64,000 bases of DNA from Theionarchaea archaeon (GCA_018992685.1 JACVGT010000025.1:27432-91431), one strand, 5' to 3'; positions 17,479-25,955 are shown, counted from the stretch's first letter. Notes: generated from the letters alone by a model not told the origin. Made by a program: numbers and translations.

Positions 17479-17661
17479 TCAGATCTCTTCAGGAATAGAG
17501 AGAGGGCCGCAAGGGTACGGCCACCCGGGAGGAATGGGTGGCCACCCGGGAGGAATGGGTGACCCATTCAGAAGTCCCAATCCATCAAGGTTGCCTGCAC
17601 CAATAGTATATCTAGAAATAAGATAAATTATTGACAGTTCAAAAGACGAATTTACTTCCAA
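17479..17661 (-). CDS. Possible 60-residue Pro/Trp-rich peptide
   Basis: A TTG at 17661, overlapping the end of the upstream gene by 10 bp, opens a 60-codon frame with two exact copies of PIPPGWP followed by YPCGPLSIPEE. The duplication is a 21-bp tandem repeat in the DNA. Overlap with the preceding stop allows coupled translation, but there is no strong ribosome-binding site. Function unknown; low confidence. Confidence 0.3.
   Translation of the reverse strand: MEVNSSFELSIIYLISRYTIGAGNLDGLGLLNGSPIPPGWPPIPPGWPYPCGPLSIPEEI
17521..17562. repeat. Two tandem 21-bp repeats
   Basis: CCACCCGGGAGGAATGGGTG followed by one more base occurs twice head-to-tail with a single difference at the last position. 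The unit is a multiple of three and encodes a heptapeptide on the minus strand. Confidence 0.9.
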
Positions 17662-18134
17662 TTTGCAGATGCTTCTACGATGTGTTCAGCAATCTTTTCA
17701 ATAGATGAAAATAGCATCTGATCAGGAAGTTTGCTATCCCCTAGGTATATATGGTTTCCCCTTATTTCTATGTGGGGTGCCTTTGCTCTTCTCAGCATAT
17801 CAGCTAATTCACTATCTTGATTTAGTCTCTCAGCAAACTCTCCTCCTTGCCATTCATAGTCTATAATCTTTTCGGAAAATAGACCAATTAAGAAAATAAT
17901 GCCTCCTAAAAACCCAGATATAAAAGAAGATTCAAATAAGAAAAATAAAAATAAGGCTATTCCTAAGCCAAATATAACTATTTCTGTTCTTTTAACTTTA
18001 ACTGGTGCACCATAAGATTCAATTTGAGAAACTAGTAGAATATTTACTATGAAGTCAAAATGATATTTTGAATAAAATCTTAGTTCATCCCTACGAATAT
18101 TGGATGATCCATATGAAGATTCAAAGGGACTCAT
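17652..18134 (-). CDS. Uncharacterised two-helix membrane protein
   Basis: 160 residues. A soluble N-terminal part of about 55 residues is followed by two closely spaced transmembrane helices (IVIFGLGIALFLFFLFES and SGFLGGIIFLIGLFSE) and a C-terminal soluble domain of about 80 residues rich in charged helices. No family recognised. It is AT-rich compared with the genes to the left, marking the start of the accessory region. No operon partner other than the small ORF that overlaps its end. Confidence 0.65.
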   Translation of the reverse strand: MSPFESSYGSSNIRRDELRFYSKYHFDFIVNILLVSQIESYGAPVKVKRTEIVIFGLGIALFLFFLFESSFISGFLGGIIFLIGLFSEKIIDYEWQGGEFAERLNQDSELADMLRRAKAPHIEIRGNHIYLGDSKLPDQMLFSSIEKIAEHIVEASANWK

Positions 18135-18237
18135 GGTATCGCTCCTAGTTTTTTATCATCTTGCTCGCGGTGTTATTCATCAATGCAACGAAAGGTTTCT
18201 ATTACTCTAAGGCCTTCTTGTTTTAGTAAGTGGATTA

Positions 18238-18801
18238 TTATACGCATTCAATCGTGGCGTATCCACTTTCGGTTACCTTGATTGAGTGGATGTAACTGTT
18301 TTTTAGCTTGAGGATTCCCAGCTCTCTTCTCCAATATGCGATCCTCCTAGGACCAGGTAAAGATATCTCTAAATCAACCTGGGTAGGCTTAGTGAACCCA
18401 ACGTATAACCCCAAATTTCTTAATAATTCGACAAATTTCGTAAGGCTTTTATCTAATTGTTGTTCTATTATGTGCCCTTGGTGTTGTGAAATAATAAGAA
18501 TACTATAGTACAATTTCAATGCACCGAGAACATCATCAAAACATGAATGAAGCTTTAATGTATTATGGTTCTCCTTTTCATCTGAATACTCTATAATACA
18601 GGTATCTCTCTTACCAACTCGAGAATCCTCAGGATTCCGGAAATAGTTACACTTACAGATTGCAGCATATGGTATAAATATATCACTCAAGAGCCATCGA
18701 GGAATATATACGCCTTCATGTGTAAGATAGACTTTTCTATTTAGAAGCCATGTACGAACCTTATACCATTCGATAGTTTCTTCTTTCAAATCCCAACTCA
18801 T
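18238..18801 (-). CDS. Uncharacterised soluble protein
   Basis: 187 residues from the ATG at 18801. An ATG at 18810 adds three residues, but a TATA-like GATATAAGTAA at 18822-18832 would put transcription start at about 18800, so 18801 is preferred as a leaderless start. The N-terminal half (RKVYLTHEGVYIPRWLLSDIFIPYAAI) has alternating strands as in PH-like or bPH folds; this is only a resemblance. No membrane segment, no motif. Function unknown. Confidence 0.6.
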   Translation of the reverse strand: MSWDLKEETIEWYKVRTWLLNRKVYLTHEGVYIPRWLLSDIFIPYAAICKCNYFRNPEDSRVGKRDTCIIEYSDEKENHNTLKLHSCFDDVLGALKLYYSILIISQHQGHIIEQQLDKSLTKFVELLRNLGLYVGFTKPTQVDLEISLPGPRRIAYWRRELGILKLKNSYIHSIKVTESGYATIECV

Positions 18802-18839
18802 AATAATCATATACCCCTACATTACTTATATCTTTTTCC

Positions 18840-18997
18840 GATTCGGATTCTGCTCGTACAGTCCCCCCATTGAGAAGCGTTATTTCAAGTGTAAAGTGGA
18901 GGCCGGAGTCACGGCGCGAATAGGCGTTGTATGATTTCTGATAACCAACTTTATAGAGGTCTGCAAAGCTTTCTGATACTTCTCTGATTAATTCTGG
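18840..18997 (-). pseudogene. 158-bp copy of an internal PQQ-gene fragment (direct repeat, copy B)
   Basis: About 98 percent identical to 15419-15576 inside the PQQ gene and in the same orientation, but here without start, stop or ribosome-binding site. It lies in the 280-bp gap between the gene at 18238 and the radical SAM gene. High identity means a recent copy event. It is a ready substrate for homologous recombination that would delete or duplicate the 3.4 kb between the copies. Confidence 0.9.
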
Positions 18998-19080
18998 TAT
19001 TCTTGATCGTGAAGTTTCCTGTCAATTGCTTTTCTAGTTTTTCTTTAAATGTCTTGACAAAATCGCAAAATCGAAGTGAA

Positions 19081-20124
19081 TTACAATTGAAAACCTAGGA
19101 TATTAGTTGGGAAAAGGAAGTTTGCTACATAAACATTTAGAGCATAACCACATGTACATCCGGGGCATTTTTTCACGAACATCTGCTGAGCCCTTCTCTT
19201 GTATTCATCGGACCGAAGGATATTTCTCAATTTGGTTTTTCTGAGATTACCTATCGGATTCAAAACCCAACATCCCGAATAAACTTCTCCTCTTGAGCTG
19301 AGATATACTGATAGGTAACCATGGGCGCACAGAAATTCTTTAGGAGTACCTTTACAATATGCTCTGACATATTCCAGGGCATTGCTGTCTTCGCTGATGA
19401 TCCAAGGAGTTTCTTTTTTCATCGTTTCAATATGGTCTAATGTCTTATCAACAACTTGTTTATTATCGATTGACAATGCTGACATCTCAACTCCCCGAAA
19501 TTCATATGGATTCTTATCGAGTAAATTTATTCTAAATGATATACCCAGATCCCTGCACACCTCTAGGAGCATAGGAACCTCTTCAATACTGTACTTGGTT
19601 AATGTTGTTGAAATCCTTACATTTATTTTCTTTTTAAGAGTTTTCGCTAACAGGGTTATGGCTTTAATGCCCAACAGTGAAGCATCATAGGCATACGGAA
19701 TTCCTCTAATGATGTTGTTTGTTTTTCCTATACCATCAACTGAAATTGATATGTCTGTAATGCCGCTTTTAACAAGTTCTTCAGCTCTATTACATAGCAA
19801 GAGACCATTAGTTTGGATTGCTACCTCTTTGAATCCAAGATTCCGTGCTTCCTTTATCAAAAGGGTGGCGTCTTCCCTCAAAAGAGGTTCACCACCAGTA
19901 AATTTAATAACTCGTATCCCCACATCTCTCATTTGATTCATGATATTCTGAAGTTCCTCAGTACTCAATTCATTTGTGTGTTTTGTTTTCCATGTATTGC
20001 ATGTGATGCAATGACCATTACAATTTTCAGTGATTTTTATTTTTGCAGCATACGGGTGAATGGGAATTACTCCTAGCAGTTTATTGAAGTATTGGCTAAA
20101 GTAGAGCAATGACCTAACAACCAT
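19081..20124 (-). CDS. Radical SAM protein with C-terminal cysteine cluster (SPASM-like)
   Basis: 347 residues. The N-terminal CNGHCITC gives the C-x3-C-x2-C site for the [4Fe-4S] cluster that cleaves S-adenosylmethionine. FTGGEPLLRED is the GGE SAM-binding motif, and ISISVDG the next strand. The C-terminus has further cysteines (AYCKGTPKEFLC, VYSGCW, CPGCTCGY), as in SPASM/twitch domains that hold an auxiliary cluster in peptide-modifying or lipid-modifying enzymes. A TATA-like GTATATAGG lies about 25 bp upstream. No clear precursor peptide or partner enzyme is adjacent; substrate unknown. Confidence 0.85.
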   Translation of the reverse strand: MVVRSLLYFSQYFNKLLGVIPIHPYAAKIKITENCNGHCITCNTWKTKHTNELSTEELQNIMNQMRDVGIRVIKFTGGEPLLREDATLLIKEARNLGFKEVAIQTNGLLLCNRAEELVKSGITDISISVDGIGKTNNIIRGIPYAYDASLLGIKAITLLAKTLKKKINVRISTTLTKYSIEEVPMLLEVCRDLGISFRINLLDKNPYEFRGVEMSALSIDNKQVVDKTLDHIETMKKETPWIISEDSNALEYVRAYCKGTPKEFLCAHGYLSVYLSSRGEVYSGCWVLNPIGNLRKTKLRNILRSDEYKRRAQQMFVKKCPGCTCGYALNVYVANFLFPTNILGFQL

Positions 20125-20459
20125 CGTTGTATAATGAATTCTATACCTATATACTTTTCCATGTTCGCAAATATTAGCAAGGATTACAGAATCGTAAGAC
20201 TCTAGGAAATTCTAGTAAAACAATTCATTTTCATGATTTCCTGCCAAAATCTTTCGAAAATGTCACTATTTTCAAAAAAGGTAAAAGGAAATATCTCTGG
20301 CAATTTATGTACACAGGATAACGAGTGAAATAAGTAGGATTACATCTCCGGAGACTATCAATAGTCTCGTGAGCCTTTGCTTCTATAGGTAGAGCATTGA
20401 ACCTAGTCGGAAATAGTGCTGACCATTCACCTTGGCAAAATAGCTGAGGAGTACTAAAA
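20125..20459. other. Intergenic stretch, promoter of the radical SAM gene only
   Basis: AT-rich gap between two divergent genes. Apart from the radical SAM TATA box at 20147-20156 I see no gene, RNA or repeat before 20460. Confidence 0.4.
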
Positions 20460-20494
20460 TATCAATATTGTTTTCTTCTTGATTATCAATATTG
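20460..20494. promoter_or_regulatory. Pair of CAATATTG palindromes, putative operator
   Basis: The 11-mer TATCAATATTG occurs at 20460-20470 and again at 20484-20494 (spacing 24 bp), each containing the perfect palindrome CAATATTG. They lie just upstream of a TATA-like ATATTTAAA at 20509-20517 that precedes the small membrane gene. The layout fits a dimeric repressor or activator site. Confidence 0.45.
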
Positions 20495-20590
20495 CCAATC
20501 CAGCGAAGAATATTTAAAACTAGAAGATCAGTTTCCTTTTAAGTAAAGAGTGCTTAGATAGAAGTACAAGTTGCCGCAGGAGATGATAGA

Positions 20591-20917
20591 CTGCAGAAAA
20601 AAGCTTTGTATAAAACAGGGTCTATTCTCATAGGGATAATACTGGTGGTGGGAATGATTCTGGATACGTACGTAGAAAGAAGCATTTCTAGCCTAGATCT
20701 AGATTCATTGCATGACTTAGAAACTTGGTCTAAATTTTTTATCCAGAAAGGGGAAGGTCCATCGGATCAATATGAGTTAATTGCAGAAACTTACGCTGAT
20801 ATCATCAGAGATGGGATTCAATTCCTTACTCCTTCCTGGATCACAACATTCCTGACCATTACAGGCGTCTTCCTTCTAGCGTGGTTCAGTTATAAGGTTG
20901 GTGTTTTGAGTAAATGA
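20591..20917 (+). CDS. Small two-helix membrane protein, possible CTG start
   Basis: About 108 residues: one hydrophobic helix near the N-terminus (SILIGIILVVGMILDTYV), an acidic extracytoplasmic loop of about 45 residues, and a second helix at the C-terminus (WITTFLTITGVFLLAWF). No family recognised. The only in-frame conventional start is TTG at 20606, with no ribosome-binding site at the right distance. GGAGATGAT-AGA-CTG at 20579-20593 has exactly the spacing used by other genes here, so CTG at 20591 may be the true (unusual or mutated) start. Possible regulation by the CAATATTG pair upstream. Confidence 0.55.
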   Translation: MQKKALYKTGSILIGIILVVGMILDTYVERSISSLDLDSLHDLETWSKFFIQKGEGPSDQYELIAETYADIIRDGIQFLTPSWITTFLTITGVFLLAWFSYKVGVLSK

Positions 20918-20935
20918 GAGAAGATCTTTTCTTTC

Positions 20936-21091
20936 ATGCAGAAGAAGAAGGTGGAGTTTTTTCTGCTGAGAATGGTGGCGAGTTTCAGATCGTTTAGGAC
21001 GATAATGGAAATGGCAAAAATCGCCTTACAGCCAAAACTGGCAAATAGATATATCGACGATGTTATCACGGCATTAGATGCTTCCATCTGA
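20936..21091 (+). CDS. Possible 51-residue basic ORF
   Basis: ATG at 20936 opens 51 codons beginning MQKKKVEFFLLRM and ending TGA at 21089. It is Lys/Arg-rich at the start, with an amphipathic remainder. It follows the small membrane gene by 18 bp, with weak GAGAGAAGA upstream. Could be a second cistron; no homology recognised. Confidence 0.3.
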   Translation: MQKKKVEFFLLRMVASFRSFRTIMEMAKIALQPKLANRYIDDVITALDASI

Positions 21092-21205
21092 AGTAGTAGG
21101 GAATTCTATGCATCTTCAAGCCTATGCTGTCAACCCAGAACAATCTCTCGCTTAAGATACAGCGCAACCTTCTAATTCAGTGAGGTCACAGTCAAAGATG
21201 ATGCT

Positions 21206-21453
21206 ATGACCCAGAGAATTGTCGTAGGGACCGGAGAATCCTTGGACATCATGGATCATCATGATTTATGGCGATTGCTCAAGGAAGCTTTCAGGACACC
21301 TGTTGTCTGCAGTGAATGTTAGATCGTGGTACAGGTGTGTAACATTACCTCCTTGGAGACTCCCCAGGATCTGGTGAATCTCCTATCTTCTCTGGATAAG
21401 ACATGGAACCTGATTAGACATCACATCGGTCAGTAGATGGCTCAAAAATTGTA
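21206..21453 (+). pseudogene. Decayed ORF with in-frame TAG codons
   Basis: From ATG at 21206 the frame is protein-like (for example ETPQDLVNLLSSLDKTWNLI) but is broken by TAG at two places before TAA at about 21451. The end, DKTWNLIRHHIGQ*MAQKL, matches DKVLNLARHHAGQQVARKF near 43530-43590, where the second TAG is CAG (Gln). The TAG therefore most likely arose from a Gln codon. Remnant of an unknown gene that once carried the palindrome array at its 3' end. Confidence 0.6.
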
Positions 21454-21454
21454 A

Positions 21455-21571
21455 TGGCACGGTGCCACAAATTGGCCTTTTGAGATGGCACCGTGCTGCT
21501 CATTGAGTGATTTTACATCAAAATGAGCCCAGATTCAAGGAAAATGTAGTGAAGAAGATGGCACTGTGCCA
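21455..21571. repeat. Phased palindrome array, copy 1 (three TGGCACNGTGCCA sites)
   Basis: 13-bp palindromes lie at 21455-21467 (perfect), 21486-21498 (degenerate right half) and 21559-21571 (perfect). The starts are 31 and 73 bp apart, about three and seven helical turns, so all face the same side of the DNA. The array, its flanks and the spacing recur at 43589-43736. It lies about 60 bp upstream of the integrase gene, so it may be an attachment/accessory site, integrase operator, or origin/partition site. Confidence 0.75.
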
Positions 21572-21632
21572 ATCAAACCTCCTTGGATAACTGAATTCAA
21601 AAGTTTTAACAATTCCAAGTATCGTGTAAGCC

Positions 21633-22994
21633 TTGGCAGCAATCAAATTACTGAAAGTGAGAATGAAAAAAGGAAAAGTTGTTAGGGATCAAAACAAGTT
21701 AACTCAAGCCGAGGGAGCGCTTCTGAAGTTGGTGTTAAGAGCCCACCAAAACATTTATAAAGGGCAGGTGGTTCCAGGGTGTATGTTGTATGACTTTGAC
21801 CGCCGCCTTGAAAGCATGAAAAAAAAGATAAGGGGGCTTGAGGAAAAAGAGAATGCTGAGATCATCTTGAAGTTTCTCAATCAGCTCTTTGCAGAAGGGT
21901 TGTCAAAGCCCAGGGTCTTGAAGTATGCCACTCATCTCAAAGTGATATCAGAGAAAATGGGCAAGAACTTCTCAGAGATAGAAAAGGATGATCTAATTTG
22001 GTATTTATCAGAGTTGGAACAATCTGACTATTCTGCTCAAACAAAAAGAGACTACAAGGTGGTTCTCAAACGATTCTTTCCATACATTGGGAAAGGGGAG
22101 CTGGTATCGGATATAAAGACGACTTTAAGAGGAAATAAGAAGACACTGCCAGAGGAGCTACTAACAAAGAAGGATGTGGAAACATTGATTGAGGCTGCAA
22201 AACATCCTCGAGATAAGGCTCTCATCGGCATTCTGTATGAGGGAGGATTGAGGATAGGAGAACTGACAAGTCTCAAGATTAAGAATGTGCAATTTGATGA
22301 ACATGGTGCTGTCTTAAAGGTTCGGGGTAAAACGGGGGAACGACGGGTAAGAGTTGTGTTGTTTGCTTCTTCACTGGCAAAATGGATGGAAATGCATCCT
22401 GAGGGCGACAACAAGGAAGCACCCCTCTGGGTTAATCTGTCGAATAATTACAGGAAAAAGGGAATAACATATGAAGGGTTATACCAGAAGCTCAAGAGGA
22501 TTGCCAAGAAGGCAGGGATAAAGAAGAAGTTGAATTTTCACAATTTCAGGCATTCCAGGGCCACCCACCTGGCTCAGCAATTGACAGAGGCCCAGATGAA
22601 CGTGTACTTTGGGTGGGTCCAGGGAAGTGATATGCCAGCTACATATGTGCACTTGAGTGGGAGAGATGTTGATGACAGGATCCTAGAGATCCATGGAGTG
22701 AAACCCAAAGACAACGACAAGGATGACCAGTTAAAACCTCAGGTGTGCCCCCGGTGCAAGTACATCAATTCACCTGTTAGCCGATATTGTGGAAGGTGTG
22801 GGACAGTCCTTGATGAGAAGGAACGATTGAGAATGGAGATGGAGAGCAGGGGATTAACGAAGGGCTTCCCAGATATAGGTGTTGAGGATGCTGGGGTATT
22901 GGAGGGGATGAAGAAGTTCAGAGATGTGCTGGAATTGCTTGAGAAGCATCCGGATCTGTTCAAGAAAATGAGAACACTGCTGGAAGGGACGTGA
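21633..22994 (+). CDS. Tyrosine recombinase/integrase with C-terminal zinc ribbon
   Basis: 453-residue site-specific recombinase. An N-terminal basic region is followed by a SAM-like core-binding domain (about residues 70-160) and a catalytic domain with Arg207 in GLRIGEL, H303-x-x-R306 in HNFRHSRATH, a Trp in FGWVQG and the nucleophile Tyr338 in TYVHLSG. After it comes CPRC...CGRC (about residues 372-392), a zinc ribbon common in archaeal integrases. The start is TTG at 21633; an ATG at 21663 is an alternative. It lies next to a phased palindrome array and is the clearest mark that this region is mobile. Confidence 0.92.
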   Translation: MAAIKLLKVRMKKGKVVRDQNKLTQAEGALLKLVLRAHQNIYKGQVVPGCMLYDFDRRLESMKKKIRGLEEKENAEIILKFLNQLFAEGLSKPRVLKYATHLKVISEKMGKNFSEIEKDDLIWYLSELEQSDYSAQTKRDYKVVLKRFFPYIGKGELVSDIKTTLRGNKKTLPEELLTKKDVETLIEAAKHPRDKALIGILYEGGLRIGELTSLKIKNVQFDEHGAVLKVRGKTGERRVRVVLFASSLAKWMEMHPEGDNKEAPLWVNLSNNYRKKGITYEGLYQKLKRIAKKAGIKKKLNFHNFRHSRATHLAQQLTEAQMNVYFGWVQGSDMPATYVHLSGRDVDDRILEIHGVKPKDNDKDDQLKPQVCPRCKYINSPVSRYCGRCGTVLDEKERLRMEMESRGLTKGFPDIGVEDAGVLEGMKKFRDVLELLEKHPDLFKKMRTLLEGT

Positions 22995-23072
22995 TATAAT
23001 TTGGGCTATTTCCCCCCATCTTTATTAGTGAGAGGAGAATCATAGAACTAGACCACATATCTTTCGTATTGT

Positions 23073-25355
23073 ATGAGCAGCCTTTATATACTTAGATTTC
23101 AATCTCCAAATATGTTATATAGTGCCATACTCTTCGCGGTGTTTTTATTCTTCGTCTCTATATGCGTTAGATTGTTCATGAAGGTTAAAAAGTGGAAGTT
23201 GATTTTAATTGATATCATTTGTTTCGCAATAATCGCTTCTACTACTGCTTACTACATTTTCCCAAAAGACACAAAGTCTGAGGATATCTACGTTTTCCTG
23301 AATGTATATTTCGATGACCGCGGGGAAAACGACTATGATGAGAATGGAAAGGTACAACAAGTTTTCCTTCTTTATCAAGAAGACCACACAAGGGTCCTGA
23401 TGTATTGCTGTTGCGTTCATCACCCCCAAGACATCGATTTTCGGCTGCTTCTTGAATATTGGAATCCCTATTCACTAAGCATGGATTTCCCGCAGAACGA
23501 AACTCTCAAATTTTTTATAATCCCTTTAGATAATTATAGTGACCGAGACCTTCTTTTTCGATCTGAAGATGATCTAGAAAAGGAATTTCCTGATTTCCAG
23601 ATGACCCGCGATCCTAATAAAGAAACGGGATATTTTAGTATGTCATCTGTTGAAGATAAGATCATGGAAAGAAATTTCTGGATTTGCTTTGATGTTGAGC
23701 CATTAGAATTTGGAACGCAGGCATATGTCCATGTCAAATTTAATAGTTGGTTGCCTGCTGACTTAATTTCACTGTGGGTCGATGAAAAACATGATATAGT
23801 TCTCAGTTTTCCTCCGGGAAAACCATCCACTGACCATGTGAACTTTGATGTCTATGGAAAATTTCAGGAATGTACGATCAAAGTCAGAGAGACTAAACGA
23901 TTCAATGAAGCTTGGTTCGTAGCAGTATTCGCAACTTTGATTACTATGACATCCTATTATCCCAGTATTAATAGAGAGAACGGCCAAACTGGAGAAATGC
24001 ATGAAAGAGGACACCTAAATCCCGAAATATCCCCTTTCTTGATTTCTCTTATCTCTGCAATATTTGTGTTCATTATTTCTTCAAGAGATAATTTTGTCGA
24101 TAATAGCGACAATACTCGATATATGCTTAGTGCTCTTGTGCAAAGCGAAGCAGCAATCATTGCTATTTTTGTGACGATAGGGCTCGTCGGGGTGCAACTG
24201 GCAGGAGTTTATTCTCCTGCATTAGCGAAAGCTTTCAGAACAAGCAATGGGCTCAAAGGACTCGTTTTTCTGTATATTTTTTCGATATCCTTAGGGCTTT
24301 ATATTCTTGGAGCGCATGATTCAACTCCGGCAATCTACATCAGACTTTGTTTTTCTCTTGGAGTTTTCTGTTTTGTAGCTTTTGCTCTTTATGCATTTGA
24401 CGCGATTGAAATGACCGAACCTACCCGATTCATCGAGAAACAGTGCCAAAAGATTAATGGATGTAATATTTTCCAGAAAGATGATCCTATTCAATCCATT
24501 TTCGATATTATAGGAGCGCTGATACGGAAATATGATGAAAGAACGGCAATATACGGATTAGACAAAATGGGAGAAGGAATTGAACTTATGTTGAAAAATG
24601 AGAAGTTCGAGAAAAAGGAGGAAATCGAAGTCTCAAATAAGATCCGCTTTGCATTCAAGGATATCGGTATATTGGCATTTCATCAAGGAAATGAGAATGT
24701 GGTACTCGAGGTTTTAGAACGTCTCGAGAGTATAGGCAATATAGCAATAGAAAATGATCTTGAAATAGTGGCTCGGAAATCTGCAGAATCTCTTGGGTCG
24801 ATTGGAGAGACCATTGTCACCAAGCAGTTCTTAGAAGAGAGAATGGATGACAGCCTAGTAGCCTACAATATCCAGGAAACTGAGAAAATTGCTTTGTCTG
24901 CTTTGGAGAAGGGATACAAAGCAGCAACTGTTGCGACGAGAAAGCTTGGAATAATTGGAGAAATTGCTATCAAGAGAGGATTTGGGAATGTAACACATGA
25001 TATAATCGAGTCATTGGAAGAAATCACGAAGAGTGCTGGAAAAAGGAAAGGGAAGACAAATAAGAGTGGGATAGTGATATCAAATATTGAGCTGGATAGA
25101 ACCATAGGAGGTGCAGTCGAATACATTAATAGTATTGCGAAGAATGCTGTTGAATTAAAATACGAGGATATAAGCGAGCACGCAATTCACTCTCTTGAGG
25201 CAGTAATTGACTGCGTTCTCATGATTGATCATAGCTACACAGCCAAACAAGTTAGAGAACAAATAGAGAAAACAAAGCACGCAGTACAAAAGGAGAAAAA
25301 CAGAAGTTTATCATTAGACTTGGAAGAGATCCTTAGAAAGCTTGATTCTGCTTGA
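23073..25355 (+). CDS. Large membrane protein with helical-repeat C-terminal domain
   Basis: 760 residues: two N-terminal transmembrane helices (about 13-35 and 43-63), an extracytoplasmic domain to about 270, four or five more helices (about 280-440), then a 310-residue soluble domain. Segment ALVQSEAAIIAIFVTIGLVGVQLA resembles the membrane core of DUF2254 proteins; this is a pattern match only. The C-terminal domain repeats a motif like LExLxxIGxxAIxxGxxxV, as in HEAT/ARM-type solenoids, suggesting a protein-binding platform inside the cell. AT-rich, no operon partner, no catalytic motif seen. Possible sensor or ion-channel-like role is speculation. Confidence 0.75.
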   Translation: MSSLYILRFQSPNMLYSAILFAVFLFFVSICVRLFMKVKKWKLILIDIICFAIIASTTAYYIFPKDTKSEDIYVFLNVYFDDRGENDYDENGKVQQVFLLYQEDHTRVLMYCCCVHHPQDIDFRLLLEYWNPYSLSMDFPQNETLKFFIIPLDNYSDRDLLFRSEDDLEKEFPDFQMTRDPNKETGYFSMSSVEDKIMERNFWICFDVEPLEFGTQAYVHVKFNSWLPADLISLWVDEKHDIVLSFPPGKPSTDHVNFDVYGKFQECTIKVRETKRFNEAWFVAVFATLITMTSYYPSINRENGQTGEMHERGHLNPEISPFLISLISAIFVFIISSRDNFVDNSDNTRYMLSALVQSEAAIIAIFVTIGLVGVQLAGVYSPALAKAFRTSNGLKGLVFLYIFSISLGLYILGAHDSTPAIYIRLCFSLGVFCFVAFALYAFDAIEMTEPTRFIEKQCQKINGCNIFQKDDPIQSIFDIIGALIRKYDERTAIYGLDKMGEGIELMLKNEKFEKKEEIEVSNKIRFAFKDIGILAFHQGNENVVLEVLERLESIGNIAIENDLEIVARKSAESLGSIGETIVTKQFLEERMDDSLVAYNIQETEKIALSALEKGYKAATVATRKLGIIGEIAIKRGFGNVTHDIIESLEEITKSAGKRKGKTNKSGIVISNIELDRTIGGAVEYINSIAKNAVELKYEDISEHAIHSLEAVIDCVLMIDHSYTAKQVREQIEKTKHAVQKEKNRSLSLDLEEILRKLDSA

Positions 25356-25447
25356 GAAGTACTCAAGACTGTCAGATTTCTATCAATCTATCGATAGAGA
25401 GTAGCTGAACAGAGACTACTCAACACGGGCTGATAGAGAAAAATGCC

Positions 25448-25738
25448 ATGGAGCACTGGATCAATGTCCTTATTCTCTTAATTCTGCTACTCATGCTTTA
25501 TGATCTCACATTCGAAAGTTGTGCTGACTCATCAAGACAAGAAAAACGGAAAAATAAAAAAGGTGGCAGCATATGCTGCCTGCAAAATCACTGCTCAGGA
25601 TCTGCCCCTAGTTCCATTATGGCCAGAGCCATACTCCTGACCACAATGTCACCGCTCATTGCGATCTTCTGGAGCCACTCCTTGTTCTCCTCGTCTGCCT
25701 CGTCAGTATCATCACTGCATTCCCACAAAGATTCATGA
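25448..25738 (+). CDS. Possible membrane peptide truncated by the duplicated segment
   Basis: The first 37 codons encode a believable single-helix peptide (INVLILLILLLMLYDLTF, then a basic tail), after which the frame runs into the 517-bp duplicated block and reads antisense to the DNA-binding gene there. The original 3' end may have been replaced when the block arrived. Low confidence that it is expressed. Confidence 0.3.
   Translation: MEHWINVLILLILLLMLYDLTFESCADSSRQEKRKNKKGGSICCLQNHCSGSAPSSIMARAILLTTMSPLIAIFWSHSLFSSSASSVSSLHSHKDS
25550..25580 (-). terminator. Hairpin plus T-tract terminator
   Basis: On the minus strand the perfect palindrome GGCAGCATATGCTGCC (25565-25580) is followed by ACC and a T-rich run (25550-25561), just after the stop of the DNA-binding gene. 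It has the form of an intrinsic terminator, unusual for archaea, where a T-tract alone is the rule. Confidence 0.7.
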
Positions 25739-25917
25739 GCCCGGACATCCTTGACCAGACGCCTGTACAACTGTGCTTCAGAGAGGATTTTCCTGAATTG
25801 TTTCACCAGCCAGATAAAGGTCTGATTCTTATTCCCTGTGCTGAAGTGGCTCATGATCTTGCGGAACTCCTTTTCCGTGTCTTTATCCACCACAAAACTG
25901 AGACGTTGTGTACGCAT
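25588..25917 (-). CDS. Small basic DNA-binding-like protein (ribbon-helix-helix type), intact copy
   Basis: 109 residues from the ATG at 25917. The N-terminus MRTQRLSFVVDKDTEKEFRK looks like the beta-strand and first helix of a ribbon-helix-helix protein, followed by a helical region and an acidic stretch. The frame is open to 25959, but MRTQRLSF is the conserved start in both copies. The neighbouring copy at 27663 is frameshifted near its C-terminus, so this may be the functional one. Probably a transcriptional regulator of the adjacent surface-protein operon; inference. Confidence 0.65.
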   Translation of the reverse strand: MRTQRLSFVVDKDTEKEFRKIMSHFSTGNKNQTFIWLVKQFRKILSEAQLYRRLVKDVRAHESLWECSDDTDEADEENKEWLQKIAMSGDIVVRSMALAIMELGADPEQ

Positions 25918-25955
25918 GGTATCCCATCCATAATTGAATATTGCAGCCATTGGTC

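Noticed and set aside
17521..17562. Start of a CRISPR array
   Set aside because: Only two head-to-tail units without spacers; no cas genes in the window.
21206..21453. In-frame TAG codons read as pyrrolysine
   Set aside because: Confident genes in the window (for example the Fpg and Lrp genes) end with TAG, the related copy near 43560 has CAG at one of these positions, and no pyl genes are in view. Decay is simpler.
21455..21571. CRISPR-like or rho-independent terminator reading of the palindromes
   Set aside because: Units are 13 bp with fixed 31/73-bp spacing and no T-tract; spacing fits protein binding better.
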